This document shows positions 42,399 through 50,777 of a stretch of DNA of 64,000 bases, piece after piece. The notes under the pieces are model-generated. The model did no database searches, was not told where the DNA came from, and saw nothing but the letters and a program-made list of their open reading frames with translations. The translations under genes were made by a program, and so were the position numbers. The stretch comes from Roseomonas sp. KE2513. GTDB taxonomy: Bacteria; Pseudomonadota; Alphaproteobacteria; Acetobacterales; Acetobacteraceae. Each line of letters starts with the position of its first letter. The stretch's first letter is position 1. The DNA lies in contig NZ_RCVR01000007.1 of assembly GCF_016107305.1 (NCBI RefSeq), positions 62,001-126,000 on the forward strand. Direction: 5' to 3'.

Positions 42399-43337
42399 AT
42401 GCGCGGGGAAGGTTTCGAGAGTTGCGTCGCCGCCGTTCGGCGCTTCAGCCGCTTCTACACGCGGCGCATCGGCCTCCTGCACGAAGGACTGCTCAGGGGG
42501 CCGCTTTCTCTTGCCGAGGGCCGGCTCGTCTACGAATTGGCCCAGCGCGAGACCTGCACCGCGCGGGATCTCGGCGTGAAGCTCGACCTCGACTCCGGCT
42601 ATCTTAGCCGCCTGCTGCGCGGGCTGGAGGAGCGCGGCCTGATCGGCCGCCGCCCTGCCGAGAGGGACGGCCGCCAGCTTCTGCTCTCCTTGACCACCAC
42701 GGGCCGGGAGGCCTTCGCCGCCATCGACGCGCGCTCGCGCGACGAGATCGGCGCCCTGCTTGACCGTCTCTCGCTGGCGGAACGGCGCCAACTCGCCTCC
42801 GCGCTCGCCGAGGCCGAGCGTTTGCTCAGCGGCACGCCCCCGGAGCCCGCCCGCGCGGCGCCGTACCTCCTGCGCCCGCCACGCCCAGGCGACATGGGCT
42901 GGATCGTGCATCGGCAGGCGGTGATCTACACCGAGGAATACGGTTGGGACGCGACCTTCGAAGCCCTGGTGGCTGAAATCGTCGCGACGTTCATCCGGGA
43001 GTTCGACCCCCGGCGTGAACGCTGCTGGCTGGCGGAGCGCGATGGGGTCGTCGTCGGCTCGGTCTTCCTGGTCCGAGCCTCGGAGGAGGTCGCCAAGCTG
43101 CGCCTCCTCTATGTCGAGCCCTCGGCGCGCGGCCTTGGCATGGGGCGGCGGCTGGTAGAGGAATGCATCCGCTCGGCGCGCGAACTTGGATACCGGCGGC
43201 TGACGCTTTGGACGAACGACATCCTCGTCTCGGCGCGGCGCATCTACCTTGCCGCCGGCTTCCGCCTCTCTGCGGAGGAGCGGCACCACAGCTTTGGGAA
43301 GGATCTAGTGGGGCAGAACTGGGAGTTGGACCTGTGA
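42399..43337 (+). CDS. MarR-type HTH regulator fused to a GNAT N-acetyltransferase
   Basis: A 312-residue two-domain protein. Residues about 1-145 form a MarR winged helix (LHEGLLRGPLSLAEGRLVYE, ARDLGVKLDLDSGYLSRLLR, LEERGLIGRRPAERDGRQ). Residues about 155-310 form a GNAT domain, with the acetyl-CoA loop KLRLLYVEPSARGLGMGRRL and LTLWTNDILVSARRIYLAAG. The fusion is a recognised bacterial architecture. The ATG at 42399 has GGAGGGG ten bases before it; an in-frame GTG at 42381 is less likely. Divergent from mcd (220-bp gap), possibly regulating it. Confidence 0.9.
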   Translation: MRGEGFESCVAAVRRFSRFYTRRIGLLHEGLLRGPLSLAEGRLVYELAQRETCTARDLGVKLDLDSGYLSRLLRGLEERGLIGRRPAERDGRQLLLSLTTTGREAFAAIDARSRDEIGALLDRLSLAERRQLASALAEAERLLSGTPPEPARAAPYLLRPPRPGDMGWIVHRQAVIYTEEYGWDATFEALVAEIVATFIREFDPRRERCWLAERDGVVVGSVFLVRASEEVAKLRLLYVEPSARGLGMGRRLVEECIRSARELGYRRLTLWTNDILVSARRIYLAAGFRLSAEERHHSFGKDLVGQNWELDL

Positions 43338-43361
43338 GGCCGCGCGGCCGGCGCCGGTCCC

Positions 43362-43496
43362 CTAGGTATCCCGCTCCCAGTTGCCGATGATGCGCTCGCG
43401 GTTCTCCGTCGCCTCGTCGGCGAGCGCGGAGGTAAGGGCGCCGACCGCCATTAGCGCTGCGACCAGGGGGCGGCGTGCTCTCGCGAGCCCGGTCAT
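43362..43496 (-). CDS. 44-residue putative exported peptide
   Basis: Starts MTGLARARRPLVAALMAVGA and ends NRERIIGNWERDT. A basic N-terminus, hydrophobic core and ALADE junction look like a signal peptide, leaving a charged mature peptide of about 18 residues. Its ATG overlaps the stop of the D-2-hydroxyacid dehydrogenase gene as ATGA, so it could be coupled. It might also be a truncated remnant. Function unknown. Confidence 0.35.
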   Translation of the reverse strand: MTGLARARRPLVAALMAVGALTSALADEATENRERIIGNWERDT

Positions 43497-44461
43497 GTGG
43501 CACCTGCCCGGGCGGGCCGCTCGATCTGCTCCTGCAGGGCACCAACGCCGCCTCGCAGGAAGTCGGCCAGATTTTGGCGGAGCGTCGGTAGGGCCTGCTC
43601 CGCATAGGTGTCGCTCATCCCGCCGATATGCGGCGTGATGATGAGGTTCGGCGTGTCCCAGAGCGGGCTGCTCTCCGGCAGAGGCTCCTGTGCGAAGACG
43701 TCGAGCGCGGCGCCCGCGATGGTGCCGGCCCGCAGCGCCGTGGCCAGCGCCTCCTCGTCCACCACATTGCCGCGGGCGAGGTTCACCAGCCAGGAATCCG
43801 GCCGCATCGAGGCGAGCAGCTTCGCGTCGATGATGTTGTGCGTCTCGGGCGTGTAGGGGGTCAGCAGGATGAGAAAGTCGGCGAGCGCGGCGGCCTCGGC
43901 CAGTCGTGCGCGCGGCATCATCTTGTCGAAGCCCGGGGGCGGTTCGCTCCGGCTGCTGATGCCGATCACGCGCATGCCAAAGGCCTTGCAGCGCGGCGCC
44001 AGCTCCTCGCTGATGGAACCGACCCCGAGAATGACGGCGGTGCGGCCGACGAGCAGCTTCTGCGGCCAGCGTTCCCAGCGGCGCCTCTCCTGATTGCGCA
44101 GCACGGCCGGGAAGTTCCGCGCCAGCAGCATCATGTTGAGTATGGCCATCTCGGACATTTGCGGGCCGTGGATGCCGCGCACGCGCGTGATGGCGACCTC
44201 GGGCGGGAGTTCCGGCATGATGAGCAGGTTGTCCACGCCCGTGGTCATGGCCTGCACCCATTGCAGCCGCGGCAGCGCGCGCACGGTGGCGGCGGTGACG
44301 GCGGGCGCCATGGCGACAAGCAGCTGCGACTCCGCCGCTTGCCCTGTGATGCCGGCATTGTCCTTCGCCAGGTGCAGGCGCAACCCGGGAAACTCCTGCG
44401 CGAGATGCTCCCGGTAGTACTCGGCGTCCTTGCCGAAGAAGAGGATGTCGGAGACGGCCAT
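43493..44461 (-). CDS. D-2-hydroxyacid dehydrogenase (NAD-dependent)
   Basis: A 322-residue oxidoreductase interconverting 2-hydroxy and 2-keto acids. Nucleotide loop TAVILGVGSISEELAPRCKA (GxGxxxxxxA variant); catalytic Arg in LVNLARGNVVDEEAL, Glu in DVFAQEPLPESSPLWDTPN and His in IITPHIGGMSD. Substrate-domain motif TTGVDNLL is present. The gene is 3 bp downstream of the M24 gene and probably co-transcribed with it and the Bug gene. Confidence 0.93.
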   Translation of the reverse strand: MAVSDILFFGKDAEYYREHLAQEFPGLRLHLAKDNAGITGQAAESQLLVAMAPAVTAATVRALPRLQWVQAMTTGVDNLLIMPELPPEVAITRVRGIHGPQMSEMAILNMMLLARNFPAVLRNQERRRWERWPQKLLVGRTAVILGVGSISEELAPRCKAFGMRVIGISSRSEPPPGFDKMMPRARLAEAAALADFLILLTPYTPETHNIIDAKLLASMRPDSWLVNLARGNVVDEEALATALRAGTIAGAALDVFAQEPLPESSPLWDTPNLIITPHIGGMSDTYAEQALPTLRQNLADFLRGGVGALQEQIERPARAGAT

Positions 44462-44464
44462 GGC

Positions 44465-45670
44465 TCAGCCGATCTCGGTGACGATCTCGGGGAATTCGTG
44501 CAGCCGCCCCGTCGGCCCCTCCGGCCCGATGAGGTAGTTGTCGCAGACCCAGGACATGATGCCGTTGTGGTTGTATGTGGGGTGGACGACGATGTTCGTG
44601 TCCGCCTGAATCGGGAAGGGCTCGTCATGGCGGATGAGCGGGCGCTCCACCATGTCGTAGCCCTGGCCGTGGCAGTAAAGGCGGTTCTCGGGCGGGCGGC
44701 CGTTCCGCACCATGAAGGCGTTGAACTCCTCCCAGATCTGGCGGCTTGGCATGCCGGGCTTGAGGAGGTCGAGCGTGAACTTGCGGGCTTCCAGCGTGAA
44801 GGCGAACTCGTCCTTCATCTGCTGGGAGACCTTGCCCAGGACACAGCTGCGGCCCAGCTCCGTGTACATGCCGCCCGGGCCGCTGTTCTCCACGAGGAGA
44901 ACAAACTGGTCACCCTCGCGCAGCATCCGGTTGCCGAAATGCCACTGGCCGAAGTGGAAGGGCGTGCCGGCGGGGGCGGAGGCGCAGAGATAGATGCCCT
45001 GCTCGCTGCCATAGGCGTGGCTGTACTGCTGGGCCACGGCGGCCACCTCGCGGTCGCGCATGCCCGGCTTGATGGCAGCGAAAGCGGCGCGCATGGCGCC
45101 GTCCTGCATCCGCGCGGCGTCGCGGATCAGTCCTTTCTCCTCGTCGCTTTTGATGACCTTGATCCGGTCCACGAGGTCCGAGGCGTCGACGAAGCGGGCC
45201 TGCGGGTAGGTGGCACGGATATGGTCCGTGACGGCCGCAGACATCTGGTAGGTGCCGACAAGGCCGATGGTCGCGCGCGCATAGGGCGCGAGGCCCGTGG
45301 CCGCGAGTTCCGCGTCATAGGGCGCGGTGTAGAAGCAGGAGGAGTAGCTGGGGGTCGTCAGCGCCCGCTTCACGCCGCGCAGCACGCCGTTGCTGCCGCC
45401 CGCCGGTTCCTCCACCAGACCGAAGGGCCCCTGGCGGACGATCGTCATCAGGTCGTCGCGCGGGAAGATGACCGTCACGGGGTAGCCATTGGTGGCCGGC
45501 AGGTCCGTGAAGTACTTCACGTAGCCGCCCATGTGGTCGCTGTTGTTCTGCATCAGCAGGACGTCGATGCCCGCCGCTTCCATCGCAGCGCGCACGGCCG
45601 CCCAGCGCCGCTCGAGCTCGGCGGTCGAGATCGGCCGCTGGATCCTCTGGTCCTGGTCGGACATGGTCAC
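44465..45670 (-). CDS. M24 (pita-bread) family protein with altered metal ligands, creatinase-like
   Basis: A 401-residue protein with a creatinase-type N-terminal domain (RRWAAVRAAMEAAGIDVLLM) and a pita-bread C-terminal domain (VIKSDEEKGLIRDAARMQDG, HGQGYDMVERP). The five metal ligands of M24 peptidases (Asp, Asp, His, Glu, Glu) appear changed: the Asp/Asp region reads LLVENSGPGGMYTELGRSC, and the Glu positions read VVHPTYN and SWVCDNYLI. It may therefore be a metal-independent, creatinase-like C-N hydrolase or lyase rather than an aminopeptidase. Grouped with the dehydrogenase and Bug genes. Start at 45670 or the Met two codons later. Confidence 0.85.
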   Translation of the reverse strand: MTMSDQDQRIQRPISTAELERRWAAVRAAMEAAGIDVLLMQNNSDHMGGYVKYFTDLPATNGYPVTVIFPRDDLMTIVRQGPFGLVEEPAGGSNGVLRGVKRALTTPSYSSCFYTAPYDAELAATGLAPYARATIGLVGTYQMSAAVTDHIRATYPQARFVDASDLVDRIKVIKSDEEKGLIRDAARMQDGAMRAAFAAIKPGMRDREVAAVAQQYSHAYGSEQGIYLCASAPAGTPFHFGQWHFGNRMLREGDQFVLLVENSGPGGMYTELGRSCVLGKVSQQMKDEFAFTLEARKFTLDLLKPGMPSRQIWEEFNAFMVRNGRPPENRLYCHGQGYDMVERPLIRHDEPFPIQADTNIVVHPTYNHNGIMSWVCDNYLIGPEGPTGRLHEFPEIVTEIG

Positions 45671-45709
45671 CCCTTCACACGCAATGTTCCGCCGCGATCT
45701 TCCGCAGCG

Positions 45710-46696
45710 CTATCGTTCGAGCGAGATCCCGGCTTGCCGCGCGACGGCGATCCAGAACTCGGCATTCGCCTTCACCGCGGCGCGGAAGGCCTCCGGGTCC
45801 TTGCCGTCCGGCTCCACCGAGTTCAGCGCGAGCCGCTGCTGGACGTCCGGCGTGGCCGCGGCGCGCCGCACCTCGTCGTAGAGGCGGCGGTGGATCTCCT
45901 CGGGCACGCCGGCCGGCGCGAAGAGGCCGATCCAGTATTCCACCACGAAATCCGGGAAGCCTGCCTCCACCATGGTCGGCACGTCCGGATAGGCGGCCAT
46001 CCGATGCGCGGATGTGACCGCCAGGAGGCGCACGCGGCCGCCCTCGATTGCCGCGCGCGCGGGCCCGGGATCGCTGAGAGCCAGGGCCACGTCGCCCGCG
46101 GAAAGGGCGGTCACGCCCTCGGTGCTGCTGCGATAGATGATGTTCTCGAGCGTGACCCCCGCGCGCTGCGCGAAATAGGCGCCGAGGAGCTGAAAGCCCG
46201 TGCCGCCGGTGCCGTAATTCGCCCGTCCCGGATTCGCCTTTAACCATGCGACGAGGTCCGCCACCGTGCGGTGCGGGCTGTCGCCCTTGACCAGCAGCAT
46301 CCCGGGAAAGGCACCGAGGACAGCGATGGGCGTCATATCGGACTGCAGGTCGTAGGCCGGCCTGGTTGCGCCCTTCTCGGACAGGACGGGGCCGCTGGCG
46401 TGGACGAGCAGCGTATAGCCGTCGGGGCGGGAGCGGATGACCGACTCGGTGCCGATCACCGCGCTGGCGCCGGGCCGGTTGTCCACCACGAAGGGCTGGC
46501 CCAGCGCCTCCGCCAGCTTCTGGCCGTAGATGCGTGCCAGGATGTCGTTGCCGCCACCGGCCGCGTAGGGCACGACGATCCGCACGGGGCGGTCGGGATA
46601 GCCGCCGGACGTTGCGCGGCCCTGCGCGAGGGCGGGCAGCCCGCTCGCCGTGCCGGCCGCCGCGATGCTGGTCAACAGGGCGCGTCGCGTCGCCAT
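45710..46696 (-). CDS. Bug/TctC-family periplasmic solute-binding protein
   Basis: A 328-residue exported protein with signal peptide MATRRALLTSIAAAGTASGL ending PALAQG. Landmarks: RPVRIVVPYAAGGGNDILAR, FVVDNRPGASAVIGTESV, ANYGTGGTGFQLLGAYFA, IIYRSSTEGVTALSAGDVAL and GLFAPAGVPEEIHRRLYD. First gene of the leftward group with the M24 and dehydrogenase genes, divergent from the IclR gene; the 243-bp gap holds the CGATACGGT motif. Likely the IclR-controlled receptor for the substrate of this region. Confidence 0.94.
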   Translation of the reverse strand: MATRRALLTSIAAAGTASGLPALAQGRATSGGYPDRPVRIVVPYAAGGGNDILARIYGQKLAEALGQPFVVDNRPGASAVIGTESVIRSRPDGYTLLVHASGPVLSEKGATRPAYDLQSDMTPIAVLGAFPGMLLVKGDSPHRTVADLVAWLKANPGRANYGTGGTGFQLLGAYFAQRAGVTLENIIYRSSTEGVTALSAGDVALALSDPGPARAAIEGGRVRLLAVTSAHRMAAYPDVPTMVEAGFPDFVVEYWIGLFAPAGVPEEIHRRLYDEVRRAAATPDVQQRLALNSVEPDGKDPEAFRAAVKANAEFWIAVARQAGISLER

Positions 46697-46798
46697 CGAA
46701 CCCCTCCCGATGCCGCGGCCTTGTTCCGGCGCGGCTTTTTCTTTGCTGGCCTGCGGCAGCCGGTGTCGTGTTGAACCGCATGGCAGTACGACGTGCCT

Positions 46799-46808
46799 AC
46801 GATACGGT
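46799..46808 (+). promoter_or_regulatory. Shared regulatory motif, site 1 (Bug/iclR divergent gap)
   Basis: ACGATACGGT at 46799-46808, 104 bp before the Bug start on the left and 131 bp before the IclR start on the right. The same ten bases occur in reverse at 57143-57152, and nine of them at 47744-47752. Candidate half-site for the neighbouring IclR regulator. Confidence 0.5.
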
Positions 46809-46939
46809 TCGGCTACCCCGTCCTGTCAACAGGAAGGAATGGACGAGGCGAAGGAAGCCTCCCGTCTTGCGCATCACGGCACGAATGGCTTTCCCTGCCA
46901 GACGCGCCAGCACCGGAAGATTGGCGTCAGGAGAACAGG

Positions 46940-47698
46940 TTGCCACCCGAGAAGAACCAGATCCAGGTGATCGGCCGCGCCGCCGCCATCCTGCGCTGCC
47001 TGGAAAACCAGTCCCACGGCCTCAGTCTGGGCCAGATCGCCGCCAAGGTGGAACTCGCACGTTCCACGGTCCAGCGGATCGTGGCGGCGCTGGAGAGCGA
47101 GAAGCTGGTGGTGGCCGCGACACCCGGCGGGCGCGTGAGGCTCGGCCCCGCGCTGCTGCGGCTCGCGGCCTCGGTGGAGACCAACGTGGCCGCGCTCGCG
47201 CATCCCTTCATAGCGGAGCTCTCGGCTTCCCTTGGCGAAACCGTGGATTTCGCGGCGGTACGACGTGACCATCTTGTCTTCGTGGATCAGGTGATTGGGA
47301 TGCAACGGCTACAGGCGGTCTCGGCCGTGGGGGAAACCTTCCCGCTCTACTGCACCGCCAACGGCAAGGCCTATTTGGCCACCCTTTCGGACGACGAGAT
47401 CCTGGCGCTGATCGGTCGCAGCTACCCGCGCCGCACGCCAAGCACGCTCACCGCCGCCGAGCCGCTGCTCGACGAGGTCCGGGTGGTGCGGCAATCGGGC
47501 TTCGCCTTGGATAGGGAGGAGCACGTTCTTGGCATCTCCGCCGTAGGCGTGGCCCTGCGGGACATGATGGGCAACCCCGTGGCCATTTCCGTGCCGGTGC
47601 CGACGCAGCGGTTCCTGGGACGGGAGGAGGAGATCGCCGGGAGGCTGCTTGCGACAAAACGGGCGCTGGCCGAGCGCTTTGCCGATGAGAGCGCCTGA
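46940..47698 (+). CDS. IclR-family transcriptional regulator
   Basis: A 252-residue regulator. The N-terminal winged helix has IQVIGRAAAILRCLENQ and LSLGQIAAKVELARSTVQRI; the C-terminal effector-binding domain has SLGETVDFAAVRRDHLVFVD, VGETFPLYCTANGKAYLATL and REEHVLGISAVGVALRD. No ATG fits: the TTG at 46940 (reading LPPEKNQIQV) has AGGAGA six bases upstream, while an ATG at 46793 would add an unlikely 49-residue leader. It lies between two catabolic gene groups and probably regulates both. Confidence 0.9.
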   Translation: MPPEKNQIQVIGRAAAILRCLENQSHGLSLGQIAAKVELARSTVQRIVAALESEKLVVAATPGGRVRLGPALLRLAASVETNVAALAHPFIAELSASLGETVDFAAVRRDHLVFVDQVIGMQRLQAVSAVGETFPLYCTANGKAYLATLSDDEILALIGRSYPRRTPSTLTAAEPLLDEVRVVRQSGFALDREEHVLGISAVGVALRDMMGNPVAISVPVPTQRFLGREEEIAGRLLATKRALAERFADESA

Positions 47699-47735
47699 GA
47701 GAAACGCAGGGGGAAAAACCTCTTGCGGAGCCTGC

Positions 47736-47752
47736 CCGTATCCCGATACGGT
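47736..47752. promoter_or_regulatory. Shared regulatory motif, site 2 (perfect palindrome before the eleven-gene operon)
   Basis: CCGTATC-CC-GATACGG (47736-47751) is a perfect inverted repeat; its right half with the next base, CGATACGGT, is the nine-base motif also seen at 46800 and 57143. It is 71 bp before the cyclase ATG, where an operator for the first gene is expected. Confidence 0.55.
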
Positions 47753-47822
47753 CGGCCCACAAAGTAATACAGAAGGCTAGGATCAGGGGCCAAGCGCCCC
47801 GCCTGCCGAAGGGGAAACGCGC

Positions 47823-48665
47823 ATGCCGGTGACCATCAAGGGCATCCAGTTCGAGGCGAATCTCGACAATTCCATGGGGTTGCAGTTCCACAACCTCTCG
47901 CATCGCTTCGGCTTTCAGTCGCCGAACTGGCCGTATTTTCAGGACGTGCAGATCGAGCGCATCCACTACATGGCGAAGTCGGGCGTGCTGAGCCAGCGCA
48001 TCACGACCACCATGCACAACGGTACCCATATCGACGCACCCGCGCATGTCGTCTCCGGCACGCCCTTCATCGATGAGGTTCCGCTGCCGCACTTCTTCGG
48101 CACGGGCATTGTCGTCTCCATTCCCAAGAAGCGCTGGGAGATGATCACCTATGACGACCTCGAGGCTGCGGCCGGCAAGGTCGTGCGCCCCGGGGACGTG
48201 GTGATCGTCAACACCGGCTGGCACCACAAGTACGACGACAACGACGAGTACTTCGCCTACTGCCCGGGCTTCGTGCCCTCGGCCGGCGACTGGTTCGTTG
48301 AGAAGAAGGTGAAGGTGGTCGGCCACGACACCCAGGCCAACGACCACCCGCTGGCCACCGCCATTGGCCCGCACCGCAACGGCCCGCTGCTGCCCCACCT
48401 GGCGAAGGAATACCTGGAGTGGTCCGGCGGCCGTTCCTGGGATCAGGACCATCCGGAGTGGGAGCCGGTGCACCGCAAGCTCTTCACCAACGGCATCCTC
48501 GGCATCGAGAACGTGGGCGGCGACCTCGACGCCGTGACCGGCAAGCGCGTGACCTTCGCCTTCTTCCCCTGGAACTGGGACCGCGGCGACGGCTGCATCA
48601 TCCGCCTGGTGGCCATCACCGATCCCACGCAGAACTATCGGATCGAGCCGGGCTCGTCCTTCTGA
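47823..48665 (+). CDS. Cyclase-family (kynurenine-formamidase-like) metal hydrolase
   Basis: A 280-residue protein of the PF04199 cyclase fold. The metal motif HNGTHIDAPAHV (HxGTHxDxPxH) and VVGHDTQANDHP are the active-site segments. Members hydrolyse N-formylkynurenine, isatin and other amides, or open lactone-like rings. An additional Zn-binding-like segment, NTGWHHKY, is present. First gene of a tightly packed operon running to 57043; the cupin start overlaps its stop (TGATG). Confidence 0.9.
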   Translation: MPVTIKGIQFEANLDNSMGLQFHNLSHRFGFQSPNWPYFQDVQIERIHYMAKSGVLSQRITTTMHNGTHIDAPAHVVSGTPFIDEVPLPHFFGTGIVVSIPKKRWEMITYDDLEAAAGKVVRPGDVVIVNTGWHHKYDDNDEYFAYCPGFVPSAGDWFVEKKVKVVGHDTQANDHPLATAIGPHRNGPLLPHLAKEYLEWSGGRSWDQDHPEWEPVHRKLFTNGILGIENVGGDLDAVTGKRVTFAFFPWNWDRGDGCIIRLVAITDPTQNYRIEPGSSF

Positions 48666-49012
48666 TGCGCGTCAGGCGCTTCCAGGACGCGAAGCCCTAC
48701 GAGGCGCCCAACCACTTCGACATGAAGGGGCTGCGCCTCCAGGGCTTCGAGGAGGGCGGTCCGGAGAAATTCTGGACGGGCCTCTCTCACTTCCTGCCGG
48801 GTGGCGGCGCAGGCCCTGACAGCTCGCCGCTGGAGAAGGTCTATGTCGTCGTCGCCGGCGAGGTGACGGTGCGCGCCGAGGGCGAGGAGGTCGTGCTCGG
48901 GCCGCTCGATTCCGTCTGTATCGGTGGTAACGTAGTGCGGGAGGTGGTGAACGCCTCCAACACCGTCGCGACGATGATTGTCATCATGCCCTATCCGGAG
49001 GGTGCTGCGTGA
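48665..49012 (+). CDS. Small cupin-domain protein, copy 2
   Basis: A 115-residue single-domain cupin, paralogue of the one at 37595. Shared pattern: FDMKGLRLQGFEEGGPEKFW, LSHFLPGGGAGPDSSPLEKV, YVVVAGEVTV and LGPLDSVCIGG. Several His residues expected in cupin motif 1 are replaced here, so metal binding is doubtful. Overlaps the genes on both sides by one and four bases. Confidence 0.88.
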   Translation: MRVRRFQDAKPYEAPNHFDMKGLRLQGFEEGGPEKFWTGLSHFLPGGGAGPDSSPLEKVYVVVAGEVTVRAEGEEVVLGPLDSVCIGGNVVREVVNASNTVATMIVIMPYPEGAA

Positions 49013-49809
49013 GCGACTTCCTCTCCAACCCGGCCTCGCTCTTCGACGTGCGCGGCAAGGTCGCGGTCATCACGGGTGCTTCCGGAGCCTTCGGGGCGCT
49101 GGCCGCGAAGGTGCTCGCCGGCGCGGGCGCGAAGATCATCACTGTCGCCGGCAGCAAGGATGCGCTGGACGAGGTGGTGGCCGAGTGCCGTGCGCTCGGC
49201 GCCGAGGCGGAGGGCGTGAACCGCCGCCCCTCATCCGAGGCGGAATGCGATGCTATCGTCACCGAGGCCGTGGCGCATTACGGGCGCGTCGATATTCTCG
49301 TCGTCGCTTCCGGCAAGAACGACGTGGCGAAGATTACGGAGATGGCGCCTGAGCGCTTCCTCGACGTGATGGACGCCAACGTCACCCAGTCCTGGCTGAT
49401 GGCGCGCGCCGCGGGCAAGCGGATGCTGGAGCAAGGGGAGGGCGGCAAGGTCGTCCTCATGTCCTCCGCGCGCGGCAAGCTCGGGCATCCCGCTGGTTAC
49501 TCCGCCTATTGCGCCTCCAAGTCGGCGGTCGATGGGCTCACGCGCGCGCTCGGCTGCGAGTGGGGCGAGACAGGCATCACGGTGAACGCCATCGCGCCCA
49601 CCGTCTTCCGCTCCCCGCTCACCGCCTGGATGTTCGAGGATACGGACCGCGCCAAGACGGTGCGCGCCGGGTTCCTCTCGCGTGTTCCGAAGGGACGGCT
49701 GGGCGAGCCGGCCGACCTCGCGGGGCCGCTGCTCTTCCTCGCTTCCCGCGCCTCGGACTTCTACACCGGGCACGTGCTCTACGCCGATGGCGGGTACACT
49801 GCGGGATGA
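49009..49809 (+). CDS. SDR-family NAD(P)-dependent oxidoreductase
   Basis: A 266-residue short-chain dehydrogenase beginning at a GTG (GTGA overlap). Cofactor loop VAVITGASGAFGALAAKVLA, catalytic Ser in VVLMSSARGKLGH, Tyr and Lys in YSAYCASKSAVDGL, and terminal YADGGYTAG. It resembles 3-ketoacyl reductase and glucose-dehydrogenase-like SDRs. Presumed to oxidise a hydroxyl of the operon's substrate. Confidence 0.93.
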   Translation: MSDFLSNPASLFDVRGKVAVITGASGAFGALAAKVLAGAGAKIITVAGSKDALDEVVAECRALGAEAEGVNRRPSSEAECDAIVTEAVAHYGRVDILVVASGKNDVAKITEMAPERFLDVMDANVTQSWLMARAAGKRMLEQGEGGKVVLMSSARGKLGHPAGYSAYCASKSAVDGLTRALGCEWGETGITVNAIAPTVFRSPLTAWMFEDTDRAKTVRAGFLSRVPKGRLGEPADLAGPLLFLASRASDFYTGHVLYADGGYTAG

Positions 49810-50777
49810 TCGAGGGCTTCAACCGGATCGCGGTGATCGGCGCCGGGCTCATGGGCCACGGCATCGCGCAGGTCTTCGCCGGCGCGGGGCTGGCCGTCAC
49901 GGTCTATGACCCCGCCCCCGCCGCCCGCGCCGCGCTGCTCGACCGCATCCGGGCGAACCTGCGCGATCTCGGCGAGGACGAGGCTGCCGCGGACCGCGTG
50001 ACGCCGGTTTCGGATCTGGCGCAGGCAGTTCGCGAGGCCGACTTCGTGGTCGAGGCGGCGCTGGAGAACCTGCCGGTCAAGCAGGAACTCTTCGCCGCGA
50101 TCGAAGCGGCCTGCCGCCCCGACGCCGTCCTCGCAAGCAACACCTCCGTCATCCCGATCACCGACATCATGGGCGGGCTCCGCGACCGCGCGCGGGCGCT
50201 GGGCACCCACTGGTGGAACCCGCCCTTCCTCGTCCCGCTCGTCGAGGTGATCGGCACCGAATGGACCTCGCCGGGGGTGATCTCGCGGACGATGGCGCTG
50301 CACAAGGCGCTTGGGAAGGTCCCCGTGCACGTGAAGCGTGACGTGCCGGGCTTCGTCGGGAACCGCCTGCAGCACGCGCTCTGGCGGGAGGCGATCTCGT
50401 TGATCGAGAACGGCATCTGCGACGCCGAGACGGTGGACCTCGTCGTCAAGAACAGCTTCGGCCGCCGCTCGGGCGTGCTGGGGCCGATCGAGAACGCGGA
50501 CCTGGTGGGCACCGACCTGACGCTCGCCATCCATCAGAACGTGCTGGGGGCGATCGAGAGCCGCCCGGGCCCCTCGCCCCTGCTGGAGAAGCTCGTCGCG
50601 GAGGGCCGGCTGGGCATGAAGTCCGGCGAGGGCTTCCGCCGCTGGACTCCGGAGCAGCAGGCGGCGCTGCGCCGTGATATCGTCGTCGAGCTGAAGCGGG
50701 CGCGAAGCAACGACGCCCTGCGTGCCAAGGGAACGGACGGGAATGACGACCATGGAGACGGACGGGCAGGCGAATAG
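49806..50777 (+). CDS. 3-hydroxyacyl-CoA/3-hydroxyacid dehydrogenase (carnitine-dehydrogenase-like)
   Basis: A 323-residue NAD-dependent dehydrogenase with no enoyl-hydratase domain. Rossmann start IAVIGAGLMGHGIAQVFAGA, then ADFVVEAALENLPVKQELFA, SNTSVIPITDI, catalytic His in LGTHWWNPPFLVPLVEVIG and VPGFVGNRLQHALWREA. Stand-alone members of this length include L-carnitine dehydrogenase and 3-hydroxybutyryl-CoA dehydrogenase. In one operon with a BKACE gene, the logical product is a beta-keto acid that BKACE then cleaves, as in carnitine breakdown; the actual substrate is unproven. Confidence 0.9.
   Translation: MIEGFNRIAVIGAGLMGHGIAQVFAGAGLAVTVYDPAPAARAALLDRIRANLRDLGEDEAAADRVTPVSDLAQAVREADFVVEAALENLPVKQELFAAIEAACRPDAVLASNTSVIPITDIMGGLRDRARALGTHWWNPPFLVPLVEVIGTEWTSPGVISRTMALHKALGKVPVHVKRDVPGFVGNRLQHALWREAISLIENGICDAETVDLVVKNSFGRRSGVLGPIENADLVGTDLTLAIHQNVLGAIESRPGPSPLLEKLVAEGRLGMKSGEGFRRWTPEQQAALRRDIVVELKRARSNDALRAKGTDGNDDHGDGRAGE

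Noticed and set aside
43628-46243. An 871-codon open frame on the plus strand
   Set aside because: Antisense to the dehydrogenase, M24 and Bug genes, with no recognisable domain. Same composition artefact.
49639-49647. GATACGGA, a near match to the proposed IclR motif
   Set aside because: It is inside the SDR coding sequence, differs in the last base and has no symmetric partner.
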